From Nematocida parisii ERTm1 (Eukaryota; Microsporidia), in NCBI RefSeq assembly GCF_000250985.1, contig NW_013524650.1, forward strand, positions 53,543 to 117,542: 64,000 bases of DNA, given 5' to 3'. The notes beneath the pieces were generated by a model. The model saw only the letters and a program-made list of their open reading frames with translations, was not told where the DNA came from and made no database searches. Of this stretch, positions 29,702 through 39,900 are shown piece after piece; the first letter of the stretch is position 1, and each line of letters begins with the position of its first letter. The translations under genes and the position numbers were made by a program.

Positions 29702-30808
29702 ATGAGCTACCAGACTACTGAACCCCGTGAACGAAATACATGCGAGACCTACAAGGAAATAATAAATACCAGCAAGCAAAATTCACCTGAAAATTATATA
29801 TTTGAGGGAACAAAGCTGGATATATCAAAAGTACTCTTAAACAGATCGGTCATCACAGTATCAAACACAGACAGAGGAATAAGCATGAACTATACAATGA
29901 AAAGCCCCTCTAAGCTCTTTTCAGCCTCCCTTTTTGGAGATGGATCTGCCCTAGGAAAAATAATCCCTGCAAAGGAGGAAGGCCTGTCTCTTACGTGCAT
30001 GCGGGGGGCTGCCAATAACTATTTTGACATTGGATATACTAAGCTGTTTAAAAGATGGTCGGTCAGCCTTTCGGCAATAAATCCAGATGTAGAGCTTTCT
30101 AAGGCTGATTTCTGTACAAAGCAGATAAGCCCATCTGGAATGCTTAAGGGTCTTAAAGAGAAATGGAAAGCAAACACTCTCTCTCAACTGTTAAGCATAT
30201 CGCCACAGAAGATAAATATTTCTGAAAAACTACACAGTGGATTGTTAGAGGCGCATCGCAGAGTAAATGGTGGAATATTCACTATAAGTTCAGTTTTGAA
30301 ACTGTCTCCAACCCTGCACATAGGACAGGAAACTATTTTGTCTGTCTCTAAAAGCGGCATAGCACCAGAGAGTGAGTCATCTGCAACATTCTCCTCTTTA
30401 ATACAGAAGTATTCTAAAGAAATTGCATCTACATGCATAATAAGCAAAGTATTTGACTCTTGGAGAGTGCTAGGTATATATCACACAGCAGGCCCGGCAG
30501 GTGCTTTAATTGAGAAGAGCATAGACGAGTCTCTAAGCCTGCACGGCGAGGCATCTATTGACTGGAGAAACATCCTTAAGAACACAGAAAAAGTACCAAG
30601 TCTTCCTACAGTTCTGCAGTCAATTGGCGGTGCTATTGGAACTACTATATACAGCCCCGGTGCAACTACTCGTGTAACAGCAAGTAGTAATGGAGCTGTC
30701 TCTGTTTCCTCTGATATTACCATTGGTGATGGAGCCTCTTTAAACCTAAGTGGGCAGGTCTCCTCAAATGGACCTCTCCTAGGAATTGGGTTCACTTTTT
30801 CCAGCTAA
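29702..30808 (+). CDS. TOM40: TOM40-like beta-barrel protein of the mitosome outer membrane
   Basis: A 368-residue protein with alternating hydrophobic/polar strands through most of its length and no helical membrane segment. The segment NYIFEGTKLDISKVLLNRSV resembles the first strand of Tom40 (the 'FEGFRxDVNKxLxxxFxVxHT' block). The C-terminus ends LLGIGFTFSS after GDGASLNLSGQV, a good beta-signal for barrel insertion. Tom40 is the protein-import channel retained in microsporidian mitosomes. VDAC-type porin is the alternative from the same superfamily but is generally lost in microsporidia. It is co-oriented with other organelle genes only distantly (NFS1 at 60.6 kb). Confidence 0.68.
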   Translation: MSYQTTEPRERNTCETYKEIINTSKQNSPENYIFEGTKLDISKVLLNRSVITVSNTDRGISMNYTMKSPSKLFSASLFGDGSALGKIIPAKEEGLSLTCMRGAANNYFDIGYTKLFKRWSVSLSAINPDVELSKADFCTKQISPSGMLKGLKEKWKANTLSQLLSISPQKINISEKLHSGLLEAHRRVNGGIFTISSVLKLSPTLHIGQETILSVSKSGIAPESESSATFSSLIQKYSKEIASTCIISKVFDSWRVLGIYHTAGPAGALIEKSIDESLSLHGEASIDWRNILKNTEKVPSLPTVLQSIGGAIGTTIYSPGATTRVTASSNGAVSVSSDITIGDGASLNLSGQVSSNGPLLGIGFTFSS

Positions 30809-31204
30809 CTGCCTAACACATAAAAATGTTTAATAGTCTGCCATCCATCAGTACCACTCAGAATTTATCTTTACAGTGTGTCAGTCTTTCTCCATTATTT
30901 TGTTTGACTAAAATTCAATGGAAAGTTCCTTGTCACATAAATTATAAACCTTTCTGCATAATAATTGTCTCTATTTATACTTTTAACTTTTACTTTACAT
31001 TTTATTTTATTATAGCCTATTATAATATATTGGTTTAAAGTACTATTTAAACGCATAGTCTGGAATAATCGGAATGCTCGGAATGCTCCGAAAATTAGAA
31101 AATAGAAAAACAGAATATAACTGCAAATTATTTATTAATTTCTATCTAAACATATTTGAATAAACAGATCTCATATATAATTAGCCATTAGCATAATTTA
31201 TACA
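30809..31204. other. AT-rich spacer
   Basis: A 396-bp spacer with no gene. Near 31075-31095 a short cluster of near-repeats of TCGGAATGCTC / CTCCGAAA occurs. Confidence 0.5.
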
Positions 31205-31429
31205 TTATTTTTTATCAGGATTGCTATCATCCGGTTTTCCGTCCTTTCCGTCCTTTCCGTCCTTTACATCTTTCTTGTCATCTGGTTTTCCGTCTTTTTC
31301 ATCTTTTCCGGCTTTTTCATCTTTCTTGTCATCTTCTGATCCGGCCATTGCAAAATTAAGAAGCAGTGTAATAAATAATAGTAATGCGAATAATGTTTTA
31401 GTTTTTATGAGTGTGTTTGTAGTCTTCAT
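31205..31429 (-). CDS. secreted Lys/Asp/Gly repeat peptide
   Basis: A 74-residue protein. A signal peptide (KTKTLFALLLFITLLLNFAMA, hydrophobic core about residues 13-28) is followed by a 45-residue mature part built almost only of K, D, G, E and P, with imperfect repeats of KDGKDGKPDDKK. The DNA shows the same tandem periodicity (tccgtcctt units). The mature peptide has balanced charges and should be unstructured. No function is assignable; low-complexity secreted proteins are common in microsporidia. The opposite strand reads as a Ser/Phe/Pro shadow of the repeat. The signal peptide argues for a real gene. Confidence 0.7.
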   Translation of the reverse strand: MKTTNTLIKTKTLFALLLFITLLLNFAMAGSEDDKKDEKAGKDEKDGKPDDKKDVKDGKDGKDGKPDDSNPDKK

Positions 31430-31701
31430 GTATTTCTAATTCCTGCCTGGCTTATATAGATCGAATATTTGATAAGCTAATGAATACCTGTAATACTCTC
31501 CAATAAACTATATTCATCACTTGCCAATAGAAAATAACAAATGGGAATAACTAAAAAGCCAATAAGTGCTTATTTAAAAATGAAATAGCCCCATCTAATT
31601 CGGGGCATATTGTGCTGTTCTATTTTTACAATCTATTTCCAATGATTATACTGAATAATAGACCTTTCTATTCATATAAAATGCCTACACATCTGAAACA
31701 A
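31430..31701. other. AT-rich spacer
   Basis: No gene evident between the secreted repeat peptide start and the end of the shifted frame of the ribophorin-like ORF. Confidence 0.45.
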
Positions 31702-31902
31702 TCATAAAATAGAATGAACTCTAAAACCATCCAAATTATCTGATATTCTACAGTTTAGTTCTATTTCAATAGTATATTCTCTACTCATATTATACTTTGC
31801 TGTAATAATCATCCGTTGGCACTGCTCTTTTAAATATATTAAAATACGTGCTTTCAACAGATCTTTTAAGAACCGCCGCATTGTCAAATGGCCACACTTC
31901 AC
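31702..31902 (-). pseudogene. shifted-frame continuation of the ribophorin-like ORF (hypothesis)
   Basis: In another frame of the same strand, an open stretch overlaps the end of the ribophorin-like ORF and runs 29 codons past its stop, ending TGA at 31702. Its downstream part (SREYTIEIELNCRISDNLDGF) has coding-like composition that would join smoothly if one base were skipped near 31793. Upstream of that point the frame looks like a shadow. It could be a real frameshift, a sequencing error or chance. Confidence 0.25.
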
Positions 31903-32293
31903 TATTGCTTTTTTTAGTTCCCTTATATATTGTTTCTACAGAAAAAGAAATTCTTTCGTTTGGTTTTACAGGATACCTAAATCCAAGCAGAAACATACTA
32001 TTACGGAATATCTTTTTATGAATACTGCCAAGATCGTCGTAATATGATAAGTGCTGTATATTGTGCTCTGGTATAAATACTCCCTTAATCACACTTTCAC
32101 CTATGTTCTTAATACAGAAAGTATCTATACACCTTTGTGCTATAAAATAATCGTCTATTGTTCGTGTATGGTCTTCTATCAGAATGTCATTTTTAAGAGA
32201 AATGTCTTCAATAATCACACCACCCATCTCTCCTCTTATCTTCTGTATATTTAGTATAAATAATCCGAGTACAAATATTCTCTGATAGTTCAT
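31790..32293 (-). CDS. short signal-peptide protein, ribophorin-I (OST1)-like N-terminal part
   Basis: A 167-residue ORF with an N-terminal signal peptide (NYQRIFVLGLFILNI). The body is beta-rich. The segments IIEDISLKNDI, KNIGESVIKGVFIP, YPVKPNERISFSVETIYKGTKK and RSVEST resemble the N-terminal domain of ribophorin I/Ost1 (family pattern: PxxxISxxVETVY). A complete Ost1 is over 450 residues, so this would be truncated. The frame ends GTA-TAA at 31790, while the next frame continues about 30 plausible codons to 31702 (YNMSREYTIEIELN...). Either it is a short lineage-specific secreted protein or a decayed OST1. The homology is weak and by eye. Confidence 0.4.
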   Translation of the reverse strand: MNYQRIFVLGLFILNIQKIRGEMGGVIIEDISLKNDILIEDHTRTIDDYFIAQRCIDTFCIKNIGESVIKGVFIPEHNIQHLSYYDDLGSIHKKIFRNSMFLLGFRYPVKPNERISFSVETIYKGTKKSNSEVWPFDNAAVLKRSVESTYFNIFKRAVPTDDYYSKV

Positions 32294-32714
32294 AAAAATA
32301 ACAAAGCTATACAAAAATTAAATAAATATAAAATTATTCTGAATAGGTTTATATTGAAAGTGGCACGAAATACTAATAATTTTAATATAACACAGAACAA
32401 TTCTAGAAACACTCAAAATCACTCTGAAAAGTCAGTGAAACAATAGGACACGGTTTAATGATATAAATGCTAATAGGAACAAGATAATTTTTGTATGCAA
32501 AGAAAATTGTTGCTGGTTGATGCGCATATTAAGATATGCCTTTTAATACATAGTGTAATGTGCACACTGGTATGAATTTTTTCTAGTTATATTGGATTTA
32601 TAATATCTTGGGAATGTGATTTAGTAACTCTCTGATGTATAGTAAAATTTAAGAATATTATTTGTATACTGTATGATTTACTGGTTTTATTTAAATATAA
32701 CTGAAATATTTGGG
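32294..32714. other. AT-rich spacer
   Basis: A 421-bp spacer between the ribophorin-like ORF and the kinase gene. No supported feature. Confidence 0.5.
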
Positions 32715-35465
32715 TTATGGCTGACCACTTCCTACAATAGCTTTGATTCTGTCTTTGTCCTCCAGCTGCTTTGCCATTAGAATTATAGATGTTCCTCTTT
32801 CCATGGCTTGCTGCAGCTCGCACGAGTAGACAATTAGCGTGTGACACTCCTTGTGACAGACCATTTTACATCCCTTGCAGAGAAGACCTTGCTTTACCTC
32901 TCCGTATAGAAGCCTATTACATACATGGCACCAGTTCTGGACGCCCTGTTTAAAAGTAGTGACTTTAAATGTGTGATTGTTGTAGCGAATGATTGTTGGA
33001 TCTGCTGCAAATCCTTGAGAAAGTGCCTGCTGGATTTCAGATATTTTCTTTTCTGTCCCTTCTTTCTGTTTTAGTGCCATCGGAATGATCGTTTTGCAGG
33101 ATGTAGATGTGCTTCTAATCATCTTCTCAATTCCTTCAAGAATTTGAAGCTCCTTCTCCAGCTCTTTTTTCAATTCAGCATTCTCTCCTGTGCAGGCCAC
33201 CTGGTCAGATGAAGACTCTGTTTGCTCTGTGTACACATCATCTTCTGAAGGAAGAAGCAGCTTGAAAGAAAGAAGCTCTGCTTTTGAGTTAATTCTTAGA
33301 AGCTCGTTTTTCTTTATGTCCTGGAAGTATATTTTGTTCAGCGGAAGACAGATGTCCTTTATACGTAGATAGTCTTCTTCAAGCTGTAACGTTGATGATT
33401 CCCACTTTTTATCAACATATATCTTAATAGGAAAGTTATATACATTTGAGGCTAGTTTTAGCCGCCTTATTTGCTCACGCAGCTCTTTGTTCTCTACCCT
33501 TGCTTCTTCTATTTGCTCTGTAAGCTTTAATCGCGTCTCCACCTCTCGTTCTATTCGGCCTTGCGTATCCCGTATTTCCGTTTGTAGCTTTCTTATCACC
33601 CATCTGGCTTGAAATGCGCTTTCTGACTCTCTTCTCTGTGACTCTTTGACTGCGGCTATAAATCCCTGAATTTCTTGCTCAATGTACTCCATGCTCTTTA
33701 CAAGAGGTGAGGTATCTATCTTTAACAGATGCTCGTATCCCATCTTGAATGACTCTTCTATTTCACAAATATATGCTATTATATTCTCCCGCTCTTTCTG
33801 TGCTTTCCGTTTTTCCAGATCTTCACCCAAATTACCCGAAAAGCACACAAAATCTTCATTTTTTACTATTTTCTCTACTGCAGATACTTTTTCTTTCTCC
33901 TGTGAACATTCCAAATTTATGTCAAGCTGTGTATTTATGTTTGCAAAGCTTGTTTCCTCGGATGCCTGTGGTACATCTAGGCTTTTTTTCCTATCCTGTA
34001 GATCTTTCTTTGATATTTCAATGTTGGTTATAATAGGTTCCTTATCCTGTGCAGACTCGTCATATACTTGGCCTGATGTACTTTTGTCTGACTCCTCTGT
34101 ATCTACTAGCTCATTAGATGTTTTAGACTCCTCCTGGCATTCTTCTTCAAGTTCTCTCTCTTTTGTTAAGACTACAACCGAGCTGGCCTCTTCTTGTAAA
34201 GGTGCTGTTGATTTTTTGCATAGACTGCATATGCTGCTACAGTCCTGTGCAACCTCCTCTGCACACTCTTTCTCTACTGATAGAGTAGAATTTGACGAAG
34301 AACCCTCAGATGCCACCTCTGCGCCCATGTACATTTTATCCAAACAGGTTTTCTCAGTAGAGCTTTCAGGCTTTTTCTCTTTTGCTATCTCAGCACGTAT
34401 GTCTGGGTCATATCCAAACCCAATAAACTTCCGTGCATTATCCATCGTATTCAAAAGCGTGGTTTGTGCTGGCATGAACTCATCCACCTCAAAATTCTCT
34501 ACTGACTCCACCGAAAGAACTGTTGGTATATATTCAGCCTTATTTGCACCCTTCCCACTAAAGTCAAACCCAGCAAAGAACGCATGCGACATAATATCAT
34601 TAAGAGAAAGCCGGCTTTCTTTTTCGCAGAGCAGGTTTTTAATTAAGTCGTATAATTCAGCAGAGCCCGTTTTCTCCATAGTATACCGGATGTTCATTAT
34701 ATTGTCATATGTTCCTCTAATTGTATCATGATAAAAAGGCGAACACCCAAATGCTAGTTCATAAACAACAACCCCAAGTGACCACAGGTCAGTTTTCATA
34801 CTTAGTCCGCCGCACATATTCAGCAGCTCTGGCGCCACATAGTCTGGCGTGCCAACAACCACATGATGGTCATTTGCAGACAGGCTAGTTGTGCTTCCAA
34901 AATCAGCAAGTTTTATATGTCCATCTGAGTCAATTAAAACATTCTCAGGCTTTATATCCCGATGAACAAAGCCAAGGCCGTGCAGCTCCCTCAGTGCCAT
35001 TAGCAGCTCCCCAATGAAAAAGCGTATCATTCGCTCTGGAAGCACACCCTCTCTGCATGACAAACTTCCTAGATCTCCTCCAGGTATAAAATCGGTCAAA
35101 AAGTATAGAGCATTTCTATCTTGAAATGACTTGTGCAGGCCCAGAAGCCACTCGGAGTTTCTCCCACATATCATAGACTCTCTCTCCTTCATTATAGGAT
35201 TGACTAGTGGGTCATTGATAATGTCCTGCTTAAACACTTTTTTCAGTGCATATATCTTTCCATCAGACTTGCATCTTACAACAAACACTTCACTGTGCCC
35301 ACCTTTTGCCAGGGCATGCACTGTTTCATAATCATCCACCGTATCGACTACATCCACGATTTTGTCTATCCCAGGAATGCTTGCTCCAGACAGATTTATT
35401 GCCTGTGCACAGTCGATTAACAAATCCAGCTCTTTATTTCCTAAAAGAAGCTCCTTCTGTCTCAT
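32715..35465 (-). CDS. ROCK/MRCK-like AGC protein kinase with coiled coil and C1 domain
   Basis: A 916-residue kinase. The kinase domain (about 46-315) is complete: glycine loop KGGHSEV (54-60), ATP-binding Lys75 in YALKK, HRD 168-170, DFG 188-190, APE about 211-213. An AGC tail-like [13 protein letters not shown] follows. Then comes a Ser/Glu-rich linker (about 350-520), charged coiled coil (about 520-670 and again around 755-805) and, near the C-terminus, a C1 zinc domain at 831-882 with ligands spaced HX14CX2CX13CX2CX4HX2CX7C. This order is that of ROCK/MRCK/citron kinases, Rho or Cdc42 effectors that regulate actomyosin. No PH or CNH domain follows. The start is 27 bp from the divergent SSL1 start. 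Confidence 0.87.
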   Translation of the reverse strand: MRQKELLLGNKELDLLIDCAQAINLSGASIPGIDKIVDVVDTVDDYETVHALAKGGHSEVFVVRCKSDGKIYALKKVFKQDIINDPLVNPIMKERESMICGRNSEWLLGLHKSFQDRNALYFLTDFIPGGDLGSLSCREGVLPERMIRFFIGELLMALRELHGLGFVHRDIKPENVLIDSDGHIKLADFGSTTSLSANDHHVVVGTPDYVAPELLNMCGGLSMKTDLWSLGVVVYELAFGCSPFYHDTIRGTYDNIMNIRYTMEKTGSAELYDLIKNLLCEKESRLSLNDIMSHAFFAGFDFSGKGANKAEYIPTVLSVESVENFEVDEFMPAQTTLLNTMDNARKFIGFGYDPDIRAEIAKEKKPESSTEKTCLDKMYMGAEVASEGSSSNSTLSVEKECAEEVAQDCSSICSLCKKSTAPLQEEASSVVVLTKERELEEECQEESKTSNELVDTEESDKSTSGQVYDESAQDKEPIITNIEISKKDLQDRKKSLDVPQASEETSFANINTQLDINLECSQEKEKVSAVEKIVKNEDFVCFSGNLGEDLEKRKAQKERENIIAYICEIEESFKMGYEHLLKIDTSPLVKSMEYIEQEIQGFIAAVKESQRRESESAFQARWVIRKLQTEIRDTQGRIEREVETRLKLTEQIEEARVENKELREQIRRLKLASNVYNFPIKIYVDKKWESSTLQLEEDYLRIKDICLPLNKIYFQDIKKNELLRINSKAELLSFKLLLPSEDDVYTEQTESSSDQVACTGENAELKKELEKELQILEGIEKMIRSTSTSCKTIIPMALKQKEGTEKKISEIQQALSQGFAADPTIIRYNNHTFKVTTFKQGVQNWCHVCNRLLYGEVKQGLLCKGCKMVCHKECHTLIVYSCELQQAMERGTSIILMAKQLEDKDRIKAIVGSGQP

Positions 35466-35492
35466 AACAAAAACAAAGAATTTTAGCTACTT

Positions 35493-36593
35493 ATGGATTC
35501 TAATAAATTTAGGTGGGAAGAGGCCTTCCAAAACACATGGGAGAAGAACAGTGGAACAGACGATATATTTGCTTTAAATGTAAACAGGCGAACAGAAAAC
35601 TTGCAGAGAGGAATTGTGCGGCGGATTCTTCTGGTGCTTGACATGTCTCACTCAATTGAAGAAAGAGACTTTCTTCCGTCAAGGAAGTACTATGTAAAAA
35701 AGGGCGTTATGAAGTTCTTTCGCGAGTTTATAGAGAGCAACCCACTCTCCACAGTAGGGCTGGCCGTTGTGTGCGGCGGCATGTCTTATTTGGTGAGCTC
35801 AATTCTCTGCGAGGAAGAAGAAATAGAAATGTGTTTCTCACAAAATGAAGGAGCAGGAAACTTCTCCCTTGGATCTGCCTTTGAAACGATAAATGAATTT
35901 TTTCATGGGTGCTCCTTTTTGAAAGAAGTAGTTTTTATTATATCTGGATTTACATTTGTGGGAAGCAGCCCCTTTATTCTGAAAAGCACTTTAATCAATA
36001 AAGGAATTATTATGCATACAATCCACATGGCAGGCGAGATGGAAATACTTCGAAAATTAAGCGAGGAAAGCGGCGGGGTTTTTGGCATTGTAAACTGCCC
36101 AGAAGATCTTTCTACTCTTCTAGGACTAATTTGCATTCCTCCTCCGCACAGTGCCTCAGCCCGATTGTCTATGTTGAAAATAGGATTTCCATCCCCTATA
36201 CATGAGAACACAATATGTGCATGCCACCTTGACTTGAAAGAGTGGGGGTATGAATGCCCATTTTGTACTACAAAAGTGTGTAAAGTGCCAGGAGTGTGCC
36301 CAGTCTGTGAGAACATACTAAGTGCACCCGTTCATTTGCTCAAAGCTCTTCATTGGAGTGACTCAGCTCCTATTTATGTTGCAGCAATTAAAGGAACATG
36401 CCGGGGATGCTTTGAGAATAACATTCAACTGCACTCCTGTCCAGGCTGCAAAAATAGTCTATGTTTAGACTGCACTAGATTTATCAGACAAGAACTTAAT
36501 TTCTGCATATTTTGCCCAGGAGCAGTGAGTAGTGTGCCCTCCGATAGTGCTACCCATCCATCGAATCTAAAAGAGATTCGAAATACACAATAG
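35493..36593 (+). CDS. SSL1: TFIIH core subunit SSL1 (p44/GTF2H2)
   Basis: A 366-residue TFIIH subunit that stimulates the XPD/Rad3 helicase in transcription initiation and nucleotide excision repair. The N-terminal von Willebrand A-like domain has the SSL1 sequence RRILLVLDMSHSIEERDF with a DxSxS site (Asp50, Ser52, Ser54). The middle carries LICIPPPHSASARLSMLKIGFP, typical of SSL1. The C-terminal zinc region has paired cysteines (CPFC, CPVC, CRGC, CPGC, CLDC, CIFC) including the C4 RING-like domain. It is slightly shorter than the yeast protein (461). A perfect 8-bp inverted repeat lies in its last codons (36561-36581). Confidence 0.92.
   Translation: MDSNKFRWEEAFQNTWEKNSGTDDIFALNVNRRTENLQRGIVRRILLVLDMSHSIEERDFLPSRKYYVKKGVMKFFREFIESNPLSTVGLAVVCGGMSYLVSSILCEEEEIEMCFSQNEGAGNFSLGSAFETINEFFHGCSFLKEVVFIISGFTFVGSSPFILKSTLINKGIIMHTIHMAGEMEILRKLSEESGGVFGIVNCPEDLSTLLGLICIPPPHSASARLSMLKIGFPSPIHENTICACHLDLKEWGYECPFCTTKVCKVPGVCPVCENILSAPVHLLKALHWSDSAPIYVAAIKGTCRGCFENNIQLHSCPGCKNSLCLDCTRFIRQELNFCIFCPGAVSSVPSDSATHPSNLKEIRNTQ
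36561..36581 (+). repeat. 8-bp inverted repeat at the 3' end of SSL1
   Basis: TCGAATCT and AGATTCGA are separated by a 5-base loop (AAAAG), ten bases before the stop codon region ends. It would form a stable mRNA hairpin. It may be chance within codons. Confidence 0.5.
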
Positions 36594-36901
36594 ATCAATT
36601 TTATATGTACTATATCTTATATATAGCTGTCAAATATATAAAGTGCCAAATAATTAGAATTTTCGGGTTATTTACGATGTATTTATATAACATTTGACTG
36701 GCAGTGCTATTTAGATTCTTTTGTTGGATGTGTCATATTAATATACTAAAGAAATAAAATATAGCATAAGGATTTTTGCCACACATATAATCAAAAATAT
36801 TTATTAAATGCCATTTACACAGGTATAGTAGTAGGAATAAATCTGTATAGTATACAGGCCACTGTTATATAGCAATTATATCTTATATATTGTACTCTGT
36901 G
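36594..36901. other. spacer between convergent SSL1 and formin genes
   Basis: A 308-bp AT-rich spacer with the recurrent TTTCGGGTTATTT word at 36661-36673 and nothing else recognisable. Confidence 0.5.
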
Positions 36902-39900
36902 TTATTTCTTTGGCAGGATGGGAGTAAGTACTGTAATAATATACTTTGAAAGAGTCTGTAAGCCAGTTCCTGTGAGCTCTTTTTCACCCATAAATATTCT
37001 TAACTCTTCCATAATAGATTTCCACCTAAGATACTCTTTCTGCAAAGAATCTAATGTGTTTAATAGTGCAGAAAGCGATTGTTGCTGTTTTTTTGGTAGA
37101 CTAATAGCATGAATAAGCTCCTTTTTCATATTGTACTCCATGCAATCTGTATCAATTATGTCTGTTGATATTTTTACTACCTCTTTTAATACCGCAAAGG
37201 CACTTCCCAGTTCTATCTTCTTTTCTTTTATTTTCTTCTGTATAAGATGAAGAATATTCACATTCTCCGGGATTCTTGTAAATGATTCTAGCTTTATTCC
37301 CCAAGCACCCTGATTCCTGCCATTTGCATTTAGAATATTAATAACACCCAGCGTTATTCTTAGTATTTCATGAATGCTCCTCTTTTGAAGGAGAATCCTG
37401 CAGCCTTCTGTTAGTTTATGTACATTTGGTATGAGAATTGTTTCAATTGTTGGCTGGGTTAGCTTTAAATGAAGTATCATTAATTTGTCCTTAAACAGGT
37501 GAGCATGGGCGACTTTTTTAAAGAAGATTTCGGGCGCAAGATAAACCGGATTTTTTTGTATAAGATCCAGCTCTTCCTCAGTTGGGTAGTTTTTAAGAAG
37601 GCCAAGAAGAAGAGTTTCTGTGAATGGCTTGGTGTCTAATTCTTCCACAGCACTGATTAATTTTTCATAAGGAATTTTAACTCTTGCTAGAACAATGTCG
37701 ATTGCTTTACACCTTTTTTTATCCATTACTTCGTCTATCACTATTTTCTCCTCTTCTACTAATTTATCCACCCTCTTTCTTTCAAAAATAGAAAAGTCTT
37801 CTTTTGTAAATAGTGATAGGTCTGTTTTATCCAGCATACTCCACAGACCAGTCGATCCAGGCTTTCGTATATGTACATCGTATGGCAGCTGCTGTGGATT
37901 AGCTGGGTGCAGCAGAGCAGCCCGCTCTATGTACATGGCTCTTGGGCCAGGCTTCGCAGGTTCCACACTATCAATCTCTTTCGTTTCTATTGAATTTTGC
38001 CTCTTTTTTTCTGATGCCTTTCCATTTTCTGGCGCTGGAATACTTGGCATCTTTACAGCATTTTCAATATTTTTTAAGCTAGTTGTGCTTAGCTGTGGTG
38101 CACTTGAATTCTTAATATTTGACATATTTGGTAGACTTGGCACACTTGGCAATTTTGTATTGCCAGGCATCTTCATACCCGATGGAGGTAATGGTACTTT
38201 CATGCCAGGAGGCGGTGGCATCTTCATACCCGATGGAGGTAATGGTACTTTCATGCCAGGAGGCGGCGGCATCTTCATACCCAATGGAGGTAATGGTACT
38301 TTCATGCCAGAAGGTGGTGGCACCTCCATACCCGATGGGGGTAATGGTACTTTTATTCTAGGGGGCGGCGGCATCTTCATACCCGATGGAGGTAATGGTA
38401 CTTTCATGCTAGGGGGCGGTGGTACTTTCTTACCTAATGGCGGTGGCACTTTCATACTTAATGGTGGAGACGGCACCTTCATGCCAGAAGGAGGGGTTGG
38501 AATGTTTATCTTATTAAGCTTCGGGCCTAATAGTGCGCCTTCTTCTAATACCGATTCTTCGCCCTCTTGCTGTCCTACTCCTACTAGCTTTCTTAGCTTT
38601 ATTTGCTGTTCTTTAGTCAGAGTTATATCTGCAATTCTTTTTATAAAATCTCCAATCATTGCATCTGTGTCTTTTTTATTTAGAGGTGCCTGTATCATTC
38701 CTTCACTGCTCTTTTCTTCTTTATACCCTGAAATGGGTTTTTCTGGCACACCATCTATAGAACAAGCAGGGCCATGGGAAATATTTGTAGCTATAGACTT
38801 ATCAGAAGTCACTTTATCTGTAGAACAAGTAGCGCCAATCCCTACTGTTTTTGCATTGGCTTGGTTTGCATCCATACTTGCATTGTTCTTTTCCTTAGAC
38901 AAATTTGCAGTAATCACAGAAGGGGATTCAAATTTCAAAACACCTCCTTTGTTTCCTAGAATAATATCTTTGCATATGCACTTGTAACTCTCCTTGTCCT
39001 TCTCCGTCTTTTCTTTTCTAATTGCTCTTTCTATCTCTATTTTCTTTATATCTTTGTTCTTGTACAGTGACTCTTCTAATATACATCCACGAATATACTG
39101 CAATACATCATATATTCTACTGCTGTTTATCCTATTAAGAACACTTAGTACATTTATAATATATACAAGATCTTTCTTTGTTTCTTCTGTGTCTATTGTG
39201 ATTTCTCGCACATCTATTTCACCAGCTAGACTGCGCACCTTTTCCTGCATATCAATTAGCTCTCCCACTGTTTTCCTTGTATCATAAAAGGTGCTTTCAA
39301 TTTTACTTAAAATTCTTCCTATACCGCACATTCTCAGCAAACTATCCAGCATGATTCCAATCATCGGTGGCTCGGAGTATAAGTCTATCATTAGTAATAA
39401 AAACGCACTTACATATTCCTTACTCATAGTTCTAAAAGACAAATTATAGTAAAGCTCATCTAATATTTTTTTCATTTGAATGTCACACGCAGGAATGCAG
39501 TATGCATGCATCTCATGCTTTGATGATTTGAACAAATAATCCAATAATATGTCCATGTGGGAATTTGAGCATTTCACAGCAATTTGCAGAATTATAGTAG
39601 ATATATCTGCGTACTCCGAAGGAAAGTGCATAAATATCTCCTTGAAGAACACTGGGTCTTTTTGTATCCTTTTAATTACTGCAGGAGACTTTAGCACAGT
39701 CCGGAAGAAATTCACTGTGGGCTCTAATATTTTATATATTGGCTTATTTTGCTTGCTGTTTTCAATTTGAAGATACATTCGGGCATCCCCTAGCTCTGCT
39801 TTTGGCGAAAGACTGGAAATAATCCCCCAGATATCCTTTAGAAAATCCTCGTCTATTGCCTTTTCTACTTCCTTTTCTGTTATTTCCACAAATTTTAATC

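Noticed and set aside
30826-31038. Short plus-strand ORF after TOM40
   Set aside because: Low-complexity hydrophobic end and no start context; likely chance.
33682-34731. Long plus-strand frame across the ROCK-like kinase
   Set aside because: Ser/Phe/Cys-rich shadow of the kinase linker and catalytic domain on the minus strand.
36561-36581. Bacterial-style rho-independent terminator at the end of SSL1
   Set aside because: The hairpin lies inside the coding sequence and has no T-run; the genome is eukaryotic.
37695-38987. Long plus-strand frame across the formin gene
   Set aside because: Gly/Asn-rich repeats in it are the complement of the FH1 proline repeats; the formin FH1-FH2 protein on the minus strand is unmistakable.
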